In this document: piece by piece, positions 1-7,541 of the stretch | Layout: each line of letters opens with the position of its first letter | Numbering within the stretch: position 1 is the stretch's first letter | DNA from: a virus | DNA: 55,091 nt | Strand: one strand, 5' to 3' | IMG/VR virus record: IMGVR_UViG_3300030329_005507 | Coordinates: 1 to 55,091 of that record | Translations under genes and position numbers: made by a program | The notes under the pieces: model-generated | Seen by the model: only the letters and a program-made list of their open reading frames with translations | Databases searched by the model: none | What the model was told of the DNA's origin: nothing

Positions 1-140
1 GCCTAAATAGCAACAATAGCTACTGTAACATAGCCGATCCTATATTAGTTTCAGAAACTGATTTTGAAGTTATAACCGAAGATCTTATAAACGATTTGCT
101 AGTACATAATGAGGTCTATGAGAAACTGTGTGATGAATAA
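1..140 (+). CDS. C-terminal end of an unknown protein (partial)
   Basis: An open frame enters from the left edge (codons from base 3) and ends at TAA 138-140, giving about 45 residues of an acidic tail that ends in KLCDE. The stop overlaps the ATG of the nuclease gene (TAATG), the coupling used throughout this genome, which supports it being a real gene end. I do not recognise it. The corresponding position upstream of the second nuclease copy at 54994 holds a different gene (end of 54802-54993), so the two contexts differ. Confidence 0.5.
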   Translation, partial: LNSNNSYCNIADPILVSETDFEVITEDLINDLLVHNEVYEKLCDE

Positions 141-237
141 TGTATGAATATAGATGTGAACTCATTAGAGTTATTGATGGAGATACAATAGATGTTAGCA
201 TTGATCTTGGCTTTAAGGTCTGGCTCAAAAAAGAAAG
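140..237 (+). repeat. 98-bp terminal near-repeat, left copy
   Basis: These 98 bases match 54994-55091 with only two differences (T/C at the second codon, giving Tyr or His, and A/G at a silent site in the seventh codon). The match begins exactly at the ATG of the nuclease gene; sequences upstream are unrelated. It may be an assembly overlap of a circular or permuted genome between two strains, or part of a duplicated gene. Confidence 0.85.
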
Positions 238-511
238 AGTCCGTTTACTTGGAATCAACACACCTGAAAGTAGAACTAGAAACTTGGCGGAAAAGGAATT
301 GGGTCTGGCGAGTAAAAGACGTCTTAAAGAATTACTTCCGAAAAGATTCAAAATAATAACTCATAAAGACGAAAAAGGGAAGTTTGGTAGAATATTAGGA
401 GAGCCAATTGTAGACCATCCAGACCACGGATTAATAAATGTTTGCGATAGGATGATAGAAGAAGGTCATGCCAGAGCATATTACGGAGGGACGAAAAAAC
501 CATGGACATAG
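140..511 (+). CDS. SNase-like (thermonuclease family) nuclease
   Basis: A 123-residue single-domain protein of the staphylococcal nuclease family, expected to cleave DNA or RNA with a divalent metal. Visible motifs are VIDGDT (residues 11-16, metal-site aspartates), RVRLLGINTPE (33-43, with the Arg, Thr and Glu of the active site; the usual Asp of GIDTPE is Asn here) and GKFGRILG (80-87, second catalytic Arg). It has no signal peptide, so it should act inside the cell, perhaps in host DNA breakdown. It starts in the stop codon of the previous gene and overlaps the lysozyme gene by 10 bases. A near-identical start of the same gene closes the window at 54994. Confidence 0.85.
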   Translation: MYEYRCELIRVIDGDTIDVSIDLGFKVWLKKERVRLLGINTPESRTRNLAEKELGLASKRRLKELLPKRFKIITHKDEKGKFGRILGEPIVDHPDHGLINVCDRMIEEGHARAYYGGTKKPWT

Positions 512-978
512 AAGATAATAAATTTAAACTTTTAAAAATGTTAACTTTACATGAAGGATTAAAATTAAAAGTTTATGATGATGCTAATGGAAAAGAAGTA
601 AAAGCTGGAGATACACTTATAGGTCATCCAACAATAGGAGTTGGCAGGAATATAGCTTCTGATGGTTTAGGTATAAATGAAGAAGAAGCAAATTTTTTAT
701 TAATGGGTGATATTGCTCGTGTTGATAAAGAAGCTCAGTCTTGGGATGTATATAATAATTTAGATAGCATAAGGAAATCCGTTTTATTAGATATGTTATT
801 TAATATGGGACTAACAAGATTTAATCCTAGTAAATGGCCAAACATGTTTAAAGCTATTGAAGAAGAGAACTGGGATGAAGCATCTAATCAAATGTTAGAT
901 AGTGCTTGGGCAAAGCAAGTTAAAACGAGAGCAGATAGATTATCTGAAATGATGTTAACAGGTGAATGGGTTGAATAA
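502..978 (+). CDS. T4-type lysozyme / endolysin (glycoside hydrolase 24)
   Basis: A 158-residue muramidase expected to cut the peptidoglycan sugar backbone at lysis. The N-terminus has the family pattern LHEGLKLKVYDD with catalytic Glu18 and Asp26/27, followed by HPTIGVGRN, where Thr44 fits the third catalytic position of T4 lysozyme. The length is typical of the family (about 150-165). There is no signal peptide or SAR anchor, so release should need a holin; candidates are at 18201-18829 and 51559. It overlaps the nuclease gene by 10 bases and the next gene by one base (TAATG). Confidence 0.9.
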   Translation: MDIEDNKFKLLKMLTLHEGLKLKVYDDANGKEVKAGDTLIGHPTIGVGRNIASDGLGINEEEANFLLMGDIARVDKEAQSWDVYNNLDSIRKSVLLDMLFNMGLTRFNPSKWPNMFKAIEEENWDEASNQMLDSAWAKQVKTRADRLSEMMLTGEWVE

Positions 979-1544
979 TGTCTCCAAAATTATGGGCAAT
1001 ATTGTTTGTAATATTTTTCTTATCACTACTTGCTTGGTGTAGCACTGGTCATGCACAAACTAATACTGTAACATCAACTTCGTCTACTGTATCAGGAACA
1101 ACAACTGTAGATCGTACACCGAGCACAGCTTCAGCTCCAGGAGTCGTAGTAAATAATCAAGATGTTTGCTCAACAGCAGCAAGTGCAGCAATTCAGTCGC
1201 AAATATTAGGAATAGCAGGTGGCACAACTATAAGAGATTTAAATTGTGAAAGATTAAAATTATCAAGACAGTTGTTCCGTTTTGGGATGAAAGTTGGTGC
1301 TGTCGCTTTGCTATGTCAAGACGAAAGAGTTTTTCAAGCTATGGAAATGGCAGGAACACCTTGTCCATACATGGGCAAGATAGGATTAGATGCTGCAAAA
1401 GAATGGGCAGAAAATCCAGAGAAACGACCTGATTATGATAAATGGTTAAAAACTAATGAAATAAATAATGAGGAGGAATTTTTAAGTGATGATGAAAGTG
1501 CTCTTGGTATTTTTAGCATTCTCCTTATGCTGCTTTTCCTCTAA
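978..1544 (+). CDS. Exported protein of unknown function
   Basis: A 188-residue protein starting with a strong hydrophobic stretch (about residues 5-25) ending in a GHAQ-type signal peptidase site. It is followed by a Ser/Thr-rich linker, a middle region with five cysteines, and a charged tail. The last residues (about 175-188) are again hydrophobic, but this part is coded where the next gene already begins (58-base overlap), so the tail may be shaped by the overlap. Its position directly after lysozyme suggests a role at the cell envelope, possibly in lysis. I do not recognise the family. Confidence 0.7.
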   Translation: MSPKLWAILFVIFFLSLLAWCSTGHAQTNTVTSTSSTVSGTTTVDRTPSTASAPGVVVNNQDVCSTAASAAIQSQILGIAGGTTIRDLNCERLKLSRQLFRFGMKVGAVALLCQDERVFQAMEMAGTPCPYMGKIGLDAAKEWAENPEKRPDYDKWLKTNEINNEEEFLSDDESALGIFSILLMLLFL

Positions 1545-3267
1545 TGCTCAACTATTAGAAGAAGGTTCAACTACAACCACTGAAATAGAAACTCAAGGTG
1601 GTGTAGAAGAAGTAACAGAAACAACTGTAACAATTGAACATAAAGATACAGGTGATATATTAGATGGAGACACAGGTGTCGTATCAAGTAAATACGAGGG
1701 TGATGCAGATATAGATTGGGGTGGGGCTGGTTCCGTTTATTCACATTCTTCTTGTACTGATGCTGCGAGTGGTTTCCCTGCAACTGGAACAGATGGTCGT
1801 ACTTCAGCTTGTGGACATGCAAGAACAAATAGTCTTACAACATGGAGACAATATGTTGATTTAAATAGTTTCGATATTAAAGATGGTGGAGAAGTTAATT
1901 ATGAATTCCTTTTTGCTTTTCCTAACAGCATGTACAATAACTCTGGTCAAACTGCTTATGTTCAGACCAAAGGTTATAATGATAATGCATTGCAATGGGA
2001 AACAGGGTTAGTAACCATAGATAAAACAACTTTTACGCAAAATCCTTATAATTACAACAACAATACTAATTGGGTGAATACAGTAACAGGAAGCTATGAT
2101 TTTTCAAATCAATTAGATAAAGTCTATATAGAAATTGGTGGATATGGAGAATACTATTGGGATGAGTTTCAATATAATGTAGTTTATAATCATATTACAA
2201 CAACAGTTGAAACTTGGATGCAACTTGTTCAGCAAGAGCAAGAAATTTCAACAACTATAGATTTGATGGATAATTATGATGTAGACGACTACAATACAAG
2301 TCCTGTTAATAATAGCATTGATGATATTCCTGAAATAAATTTAGATTTAGATATAGAAATTGATGAGCCAGATGTAGGAGGAATAGATATACCAGATACA
2401 ACTGTCGTAGACGTTCAAATTCAAATCCCTGAAATTGATAATGTTTCTGCGGAGATGTTTGAAGATTTAAATGTTGGTGAGCCAATGGTAAATGTAGAAG
2501 AAGTTGTTGCTGAAGTTTCAGAATTAGTTGCAGAGATACAGCAAATTGAAGTTGAAACAGAAGTTCAGCCTGCAACAAATATAGAGCCAGAAATTGAAAC
2601 TCCGACAGAAATCGCTGAAAATGTTGAAGTTGAAGAGATTTCGACCTCCGTAAATGGTGCAGGAGAGCAATCAGAAGAGGTTGTTGTAGAAAAGGTTGCC
2701 GAAGAAACAGAGGTTTCTGAACCAGAACCAACAGAAAATAAAGTTGAAGAAACAACAGAAGTTGCTGATAATGAACCAGAGGTTGAAGAAATAAAAGAAG
2801 AACAACCAGCTAAAGAAACTAAAGAAGAGCAAGTTGCTGAAAATGAACCAGAAGAAAAAGAAGTTGTTCAAGAAGAAGTTAAAGAAGAGCCAAAAGAAGA
2901 AGTTAAAGAAGAGCCAAAAGAAGAAAAAGAAATAGTTGAAGAAGAAACAAAAGAAGAAGTGAAAGAAGCAAAAGCAGAAAACAAACCAACTAAACAACAA
3001 GAAAAGAAACAAGAAAAAGCAAAAGAAATTAGAGAAAATTTTGCATCACAATATGACGCAGTAGCACAAATAACAACTCTTGCTCTTGTTAATGCTTTGG
3101 GTCCAAACATAAATACATATTCTAATCAAGTTGTTCAAACGCAACCAACATGGTATAAAAGCGAAGAGATATATTCAGATGTAGTTATGCAAGATCCATT
3201 AGGTAATTATTTCGGTGTGCGTGATAGTTTGGTATTTGAACAAATGATAGGAGAGCAATATGAGTAA
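1486..3267 (+). CDS. Large exported protein with Glu/Lys-rich linker
   Basis: A 593-residue protein. The start is one of GTG 1486, ATG 1489 or ATG 1492, all after an AGGAGG ribosome site at 1471-1476. Residues 1-22 form a signal peptide (hydrophobic, ends CCFSSNAQ). Residues about 25-260 are rich in Asn, Tyr, Thr and Gly and look like a beta-sandwich domain. Residues about 265-520 are very acidic, becoming Glu/Lys repeats (EEVKEEPKE type) that may form a long helix or a spacer. The last 75 residues look globular. Domain order suggests a surface or periplasmic protein with a stalk. It may be a virion-associated envelope protein or a lysis accessory; function is unknown. It overlaps the next gene by 8 bases. 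Confidence 0.75.
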   Translation: MMMKVLLVFLAFSLCCFSSNAQLLEEGSTTTTEIETQGGVEEVTETTVTIEHKDTGDILDGDTGVVSSKYEGDADIDWGGAGSVYSHSSCTDAASGFPATGTDGRTSACGHARTNSLTTWRQYVDLNSFDIKDGGEVNYEFLFAFPNSMYNNSGQTAYVQTKGYNDNALQWETGLVTIDKTTFTQNPYNYNNNTNWVNTVTGSYDFSNQLDKVYIEIGGYGEYYWDEFQYNVVYNHITTTVETWMQLVQQEQEISTTIDLMDNYDVDDYNTSPVNNSIDDIPEINLDLDIEIDEPDVGGIDIPDTTVVDVQIQIPEIDNVSAEMFEDLNVGEPMVNVEEVVAEVSELVAEIQQIEVETEVQPATNIEPEIETPTEIAENVEVEEISTSVNGAGEQSEEVVVEKVAEETEVSEPEPTENKVEETTEVADNEPEVEEIKEEQPAKETKEEQVAENEPEEKEVVQEEVKEEPKEEVKEEPKEEKEIVEEETKEEVKEAKAENKPTKQQEKKQEKAKEIRENFASQYDAVAQITTLALVNALGPNINTYSNQVVQTQPTWYKSEEIYSDVVMQDPLGNYFGVRDSLVFEQMIGEQYE

Positions 3268-3895
3268 TGAAGTAGAATACAAAGGCATAAAAGTTAAAGG
3301 AGGGAAGTTATTATTAATATTTCCTTTGCTTGGTACAATCGGTGGTGCAATATGGGCAGGTTTTGAAGGTTATGCTCGTTGGGTAGCGATGGAAGACCAA
3401 ATAGCTAATTATACTGCTCCAGATTTAAGTGGTTTTACAAAACAATTAAGTGAATTTGATACTTCTGTTAATGTTACGAATGAAAAGATAGAAAACTTAG
3501 AAACTAAATTAGAAAACGAAATTACAAACATGAATACAATTTTACAATCAGAAATATCAACAGCATTAGAGCTTGTGCAATCAGCTCAAAGTGATGCTAG
3601 AGATATTCGTAATGAACTGCGTAAGGATATTAATGAGGTTATGGATAATATAAGTGCTGTTGACAAAAGGTCAAGAACTACAGAACAAGAAATAAGAACA
3701 AGTCAACGCACAGCAGAGAATGATGTAAGGACTTTAATACAGCATGCAGAAGACAGATTCGATGGCAAAAGAACTGCTATTGAAAGTGATTTTACTAGAC
3801 GCATGGAAAATGTTGATTTGCAATTAAAAGAGCTTGAAGATAGATTAAGAGAGATGCTTCAAAGAGCTCTCAATAATCCACTTACTGGACAATAA
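3260..3895 (+). CDS. Membrane-anchored coiled-coil protein
   Basis: A 211-residue protein with one N-terminal membrane segment (about residues 16-36, rich in Gly, Leu and Ile) and a long helical tail with heptad patterns (about 60-205). The charge pattern places the tail as a rod outside or inside the inner membrane. It is the last of three envelope proteins in a row after lysozyme. A spanin-like role, linking inner and outer membranes, is possible for this and its neighbours, but no lipobox partner is seen here. Function is inferred only from topology and position. Confidence 0.7.
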   Translation: MSNEVEYKGIKVKGGKLLLIFPLLGTIGGAIWAGFEGYARWVAMEDQIANYTAPDLSGFTKQLSEFDTSVNVTNEKIENLETKLENEITNMNTILQSEISTALELVQSAQSDARDIRNELRKDINEVMDNISAVDKRSRTTEQEIRTSQRTAENDVRTLIQHAEDRFDGKRTAIESDFTRRMENVDLQLKELEDRLREMLQRALNNPLTGQ

Positions 3896-3953
3896 TTGTT
3901 TTAATTTATTTTTTTAAAGCTATATTTAAAAAAATAACTAATGAGGTGTTGGT

Positions 3954-4103
3954 ATGGATGATGTTGAAATCATAGTAACAGGAGTCTCGTCGAAAGGAGA
4001 GGTGAAAGTTGACAATAACAGACCTATTAGAGAAGATGAAGGAGACGCTGGAGGAACAACGGAAGAATCTAGCGAACGAAATGGTAGAGGGGAGAATCTC
4101 TGA
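3954..4103 (+). CDS. Small acidic protein overlapping the next gene
   Basis: A 49-residue frame from ATG 3954 to TGA 4101, with GAGGTG about seven bases upstream. It begins MDDVEIIVTGVSSKG and ends in a charged tail rich in Glu, Gly and Arg. Its second half overlaps the 65-residue gene that starts at 4009 in another frame (95 bases shared). The good ribosome site argues that it is translated, perhaps to couple translation into the next gene; its product is not recognised. Confidence 0.4.
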   Translation: MDDVEIIVTGVSSKGEVKVDNNRPIREDEGDAGGTTEESSERNGRGENL

Positions 4104-4206
4104 TTTTAACCAATATCAAAAGAACGTCGGTATTGCTGAAGGTTTAAAAAGAGCCATTAACACTATCGATGATGTTTTTAAAAAACTAGACAGAGAGGAT
4201 GGATAA
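4009..4206 (+). CDS. Small helical protein of unknown function
   Basis: A 65-residue protein, almost all helix, with a TTG start at 4009 preceded by GGAGAGG at about 3998-4004. The body has the look of a short coiled coil with a conserved-type core (LLEKMKETLEEQRKN and AEGLKRAINTIDDVF). It ends just before or overlapping the GroES-like gene. No domain is recognised; it may assist head assembly like its downstream neighbours. Confidence 0.6.
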   Translation: MTITDLLEKMKETLEEQRKNLANEMVEGRISDFNQYQKNVGIAEGLKRAINTIDDVFKKLDREDG

Positions 4207-4606
4207 CATGGCTCATCTCCATGAATTAAATTGGGACAACGATCCCGAACAAGAAACACCAAAAAATCTTCCAAAGCCAACTGGCTGGAGAGTTTTAATT
4301 CAACCACAAGCACCAATAAAGAAAACTAAAAGTGGCATTTATTTACCATCTCAATCTCAAGACAATGAAGAATATTTAACAGCTCATGGTATTATATTAG
4401 ACCATGGACCATTGGCTTGGTGTGAAAGAGAAACAGGTCGTCAATGGCACAGAGGCAAGTGGGCAGATATTGGTGACCATGTCACATTTGGTAAATATGC
4501 TGGACAAAAATTAATTATTAATAGTGTCAAGTTATTATTATTAAATGATGATGAGATAACTTCTGTTGTTCCTAAAGGATGCAACATACAAAATTATATA
4601 CCATAG
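4199..4606 (+). CDS. GroES-like co-chaperonin
   Basis: A 135-residue protein (132 if the ATG at 4208, the better placed after GGATGG, is used). It carries the GroES features: PTGWRVLIQP at the first strand, TKSGIYLP near the mobile loop region, a VxFGKYAG stretch (GDHVTFGKYAG) and the final strand with LLLLNDDEI. Known phage co-chaperonins (T4 gp31 type) cap host GroEL so that the large capsid protein can fold. No phage GroEL is present, so the host chamber would be used. Its place just before scaffold and capsid genes fits this job. It is longer than bacterial GroES (about 95), with insertions in the middle. Confidence 0.8.
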   Translation: MDNMAHLHELNWDNDPEQETPKNLPKPTGWRVLIQPQAPIKKTKSGIYLPSQSQDNEEYLTAHGIILDHGPLAWCERETGRQWHRGKWADIGDHVTFGKYAGQKLIINSVKLLLLNDDEITSVVPKGCNIQNYIP

Positions 4607-4627
4607 CGAAAGGACTTGGAACGCACC

Positions 4628-5518
4628 ATGATAGAAGAAACTGAAAAACAAGAAGATCTTCCTTTAGAATTGGAGATTGATACTTCAGGAGAAACCTCGC
4701 AAGAAACTCCTGATGATATAGAAATACAAGAAACCAAAGAAGAGACCAAAGAAGAAAAAACAGAAGACAATGATTATAGTGATAGAGTTCAGAAAAGAAT
4801 TAAAAATTTAGTTAATCAAAGAAGAGAATCTGAAGCAAAAGCAGCAGAAAAAGATAAAGAATTATCAGATCTTAAAATGAGATTAGCTAGACTTGAACAA
4901 GGTGATACTGCTAGACAAGATCAGCAATTTCAAAGCAATTATCAATCTGTAAAAGAGAAAATGCAGAAAGCTATTGAAGAAGGAGATACAGCTAATCAAG
5001 TTCAATTAGCAGAGCAACTTGCTGATATGAGAGCTACTGTAAAAGTTCAAGAACTTCAACGTCAGCAACAATTACAACAGAGAACTCAATCACCGACAGT
5101 TGGCAAAGCAGCACAACCACAAGCACCTGCTAAAGCAATGTCTTGGTGGCAAAAAAATCAATGGTTCAATGGTAGTGGTTTTGAAAGAGAGACTGCTGCT
5201 GCAAGAGCAATTGATGTCCAACTTGATTTAGAAGGGTTCGATAAAAACAGTGATGAATATTATTCAACTCTAGATAATCGTTTACGAAAAATGTTTCCCG
5301 AGTTAATATCACCAGAAGCAAGTGTTAAGACTAAACCAAAAAGCAGAAGTCGACAACCAATAGCTCCATCTGCAGGAGGGTCAAGTGTTAATACAGGCAA
5401 TAGAGTGCAAATGACAAAGGACCAATTACGAATGGCTAGAGAACTAGGATTAACCGATAAACAACAACTAAACGCATACGCAAGCGAATTGCGAGCTAAT
5501 ACTAAGGAGAAATCATAA
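4628..5518 (+). CDS. Scaffold-like head assembly protein
   Basis: A 296-residue protein from ATG 4628 (TTG 4616 would add four residues). The N-terminal 45 residues are strongly acidic (Glu/Thr repeats). Residues about 50-160 are Lys/Glu/Gln-rich and predicted to form coiled coil, and the C-terminal part is basic (KTKPKSRSRQ) followed by a helical end. Acidic, coiled-coil and basic sections upstream of the capsid gene are typical of internal scaffolding proteins that guide procapsid assembly and then leave. The evidence is composition and position, not a recognised sequence motif. Confidence 0.6.
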   Translation: MIEETEKQEDLPLELEIDTSGETSQETPDDIEIQETKEETKEEKTEDNDYSDRVQKRIKNLVNQRRESEAKAAEKDKELSDLKMRLARLEQGDTARQDQQFQSNYQSVKEKMQKAIEEGDTANQVQLAEQLADMRATVKVQELQRQQQLQQRTQSPTVGKAAQPQAPAKAMSWWQKNQWFNGSGFERETAAARAIDVQLDLEGFDKNSDEYYSTLDNRLRKMFPELISPEASVKTKPKSRSRQPIAPSAGGSSVNTGNRVQMTKDQLRMARELGLTDKQQLNAYASELRANTKEKS

Positions 5519-6000
5519 TGGTTCAAAATCGTAATATCCGTGCAAAAGAAACTCAAGAAAAAAATCGCGAGTCTGAAGCTCGTGTTGAAACTAGCTGGAA
5601 ACCACCTTCCCTACTAGACGCTCCTCCTGCAAGAGATGGTATGGTACAAAGGTGGGTTGCTACCTCGATCCTGGGGAAAGAAACTCCTGATAATGTTTTC
5701 AAAAGAAAGAGAGCAGGATGGGAGCCAAGATCTGCTGATTCTGTGGGTGATTTTCCAATTCCGACAATCAACCATGGGCAATGGAATGGATGTATTGGTG
5801 TAGAAGGTATGATACTTTGTGAAATGCCAGAAGAAATGTTCAAAAAGATGAAGGACTATATGCATGGCAAAAGTGAAGAGCAAAACGAATCTATATCAAA
5901 TGATTTAAGATCTATTGAGAGATCTGGAGGAATACCGATTCACGAGGATCGTAAAAGCTCGTCTAGTCGTGGCAGAGATTTATCTGTCATGGATGATTAA
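5518..6000 (+). CDS. Conserved-type head region protein
   Basis: A 160-residue protein whose ATG overlaps the scaffold stop (TAATG). It begins with a charged helix, then a compact part with WKPPSLLDAPPARDGMVQRWV and a Trp/Gly-rich middle, and ends in a disordered Ser/Arg-rich tail. Proteins with this kind of sequence are often found beside capsid genes in marine phages, but I know no assigned role. It may be a minor head or assembly protein. Confidence 0.55.
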   Translation: MVQNRNIRAKETQEKNRESEARVETSWKPPSLLDAPPARDGMVQRWVATSILGKETPDNVFKRKRAGWEPRSADSVGDFPIPTINHGQWNGCIGVEGMILCEMPEEMFKKMKDYMHGKSEEQNESISNDLRSIERSGGIPIHEDRKSSSSRGRDLSVMDD

Positions 6001-6024
6001 CTTTAACTTAATGAGGAAAGATAA

Positions 6025-6576
6025 ATGGCAAATGTAGACTCACCATTTGGCTTTGTGCCAGTTAGACATTTATCTGGAAATGCCCCAAGAACTAATAAAT
6101 ACACAATTACAAGTGGTCTTGCGGAAAATATTTTCCGTGGCGACCTTTGTATTCTGACTGCTGATGGTGTTATAACACCACACACAGCAACAGAAGTTAA
6201 TAACATTGGTGTATTTGCTGGAGTTTCTTATACAGCTTCAGATGGCTCTTATGTATATTCAGATTATTGGCCAACAGGTACAACAGCTACAAATATCATA
6301 GCTTATGTTTATGATGATCCTTACACTGTTTATAAAGTTCAATCAGACGGCTCACCAGCTCAAACTGATATTGGCGCATGCGCTGATGTTGTTGCTGGAA
6401 CAGGTTCAACAACCACTGGGCAGTCTGCATTCGAACTTAATTCAAGTATGGGTACAGGAACAGCAACAGCTAAATTAATCGCTCTCTGGGATTCACCAGA
6501 GAATGCTTTCGGAACCAATGCAGTCATGGAAGTGCTTATTAATGAGCACATCCTAAAAGATGCTGCAGGAATATAG
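6025..6576 (+). CDS. Head decoration-like structural protein
   Basis: A 183-residue protein with a GAGGAAAG ribosome site at 6012-6019. It is rich in Ala, Thr, Gly and Val with beta-type patterning, starts MANVDSPFGFVPV, and has no membrane or catalytic motif. It sits directly before the major capsid gene, the usual place of capsid-decorating or stabilising proteins. Decoration is inferred from position and composition. Confidence 0.6.
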   Translation: MANVDSPFGFVPVRHLSGNAPRTNKYTITSGLAENIFRGDLCILTADGVITPHTATEVNNIGVFAGVSYTASDGSYVYSDYWPTGTTATNIIAYVYDDPYTVYKVQSDGSPAQTDIGACADVVAGTGSTTTGQSAFELNSSMGTGTATAKLIALWDSPENAFGTNAVMEVLINEHILKDAAGI

Positions 6577-6585
6577 GAGGGAATT

Positions 6586-7494
6586 ATGGCACTAAATAGA
6601 GCGAATTTCGCAAAACTGCTCGAACCAGGACTTAATGCTCTCTTCGGTCTCGAGTACGCAACATATCCAGAGGAGTGGAAAGCAGTATTTTCATCAAATA
6701 CTTCTAACAAAGCATTCGAAGAAGATGTTCTTCTTGAAGGTTTTGGAAATGCTCCAGTTAAAACAGAAGGTTCTGCAGTAGCATATGATAATGCAAGTCA
6801 ACAATGGACTGCTCGTTATCAGCATGAAACTATTGCATTAGCTTTTGCTATAACTGAAGAGAATGAAGAAGATGGACAATATGGCTCTCTTGCTTCCCGT
6901 TATACAAAAGCACTTGCTCGCTCGGTTTCTTCAACAAAAGAAATCAAAGCAGCAAACATTTTGAATAACTCAACAACTGCTGGTTACACTGGTGGTGATG
7001 GAGTCGTTTTATTAAGCACTTCACATCCATCTCGCGCAGGAAATCAAAGTAATACATTGGCAACTGCTGCCGATCTTACAGAGACTTCTTTAGAGCAAGT
7101 GTTAATCAATATTGCTGATATGAAAGATGATCGTGGTTTGCGCATTGCTGCACAAGGCACAACATTAATCATACCAACAGCATATGTTTTCCAAGCACAA
7201 AGATTATTAGAATCTGCTGGAAGAGTTGGAACAGCTGACAATGACATCAATGCTATCAATTCTGGTGGTTATCTACCAAATGGATATCATGTCATGAGAA
7301 GACTGTCTGATTCTGATGCTTGGTATGTTAAAACAGATGTTCCTGATGGACTTAAAATGTTCCAAAGAACACCTTTGAAAAAAGGTATGGAAGGTGATTT
7401 CGAAACTGGAAATATTCGCTACAAAGTTCGCGAAAGATACAGCTTCGGATGGACTGACTGGCGTGGAATTTTTGGTTCAGAAGGTGCAACCTAA
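6586..7494 (+). CDS. Major capsid protein (Mu gpT-like head subunit)
   Basis: A 302-residue protein that should form the icosahedral shell. It has the look of the Mu gpT/HK97-like head subunit group: N-terminal ALNRANFAKLLEPGLNALFG, a middle stretch FAITEENEEDGQYG, the pattern STSHPSRAGN, the loop TTLIIPTAYVF, and the C-terminal KVRERYSFGWTDWRG. The ribosome site GGAGGG lies at 6577-6582. A hairpin terminator follows 11 bases after the stop, as is common after highly expressed capsid genes. Confidence 0.85.
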   Translation: MALNRANFAKLLEPGLNALFGLEYATYPEEWKAVFSSNTSNKAFEEDVLLEGFGNAPVKTEGSAVAYDNASQQWTARYQHETIALAFAITEENEEDGQYGSLASRYTKALARSVSSTKEIKAANILNNSTTAGYTGGDGVVLLSTSHPSRAGNQSNTLATAADLTETSLEQVLINIADMKDDRGLRIAAQGTTLIIPTAYVFQAQRLLESAGRVGTADNDINAINSGGYLPNGYHVMRRLSDSDAWYVKTDVPDGLKMFQRTPLKKGMEGDFETGNIRYKVRERYSFGWTDWRGIFGSEGAT

Positions 7495-7505
7495 TATGTA
7501 GAAAT

Positions 7506-7533
7506 ATCAAGGGAGTTTAATCGCTCCCTTGAT
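7506..7533 (+). terminator. Hairpin terminator after capsid gene
   Basis: A perfect 10-base-pair stem (ATCAAGGGAG at 7506-7515 with CTCCCTTGAT at 7524-7533) and an 8-base loop, followed by the T-rich TATTTAT. It lies between the capsid stop and the ATG at 7542. The T-tract is interrupted, so termination may be partial and let some transcription pass into the next genes. Confidence 0.75.
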
Positions 7534-7541
7534 TATTTATC

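Noticed and set aside
2671-3012. Open frame on the minus strand coding a Phe-rich, apparently membrane protein
   Set aside because: It is the complement of the GAAGAA tract in the exported-protein gene; TTC runs give Phe repeats. No ribosome site or neighbour supports it.
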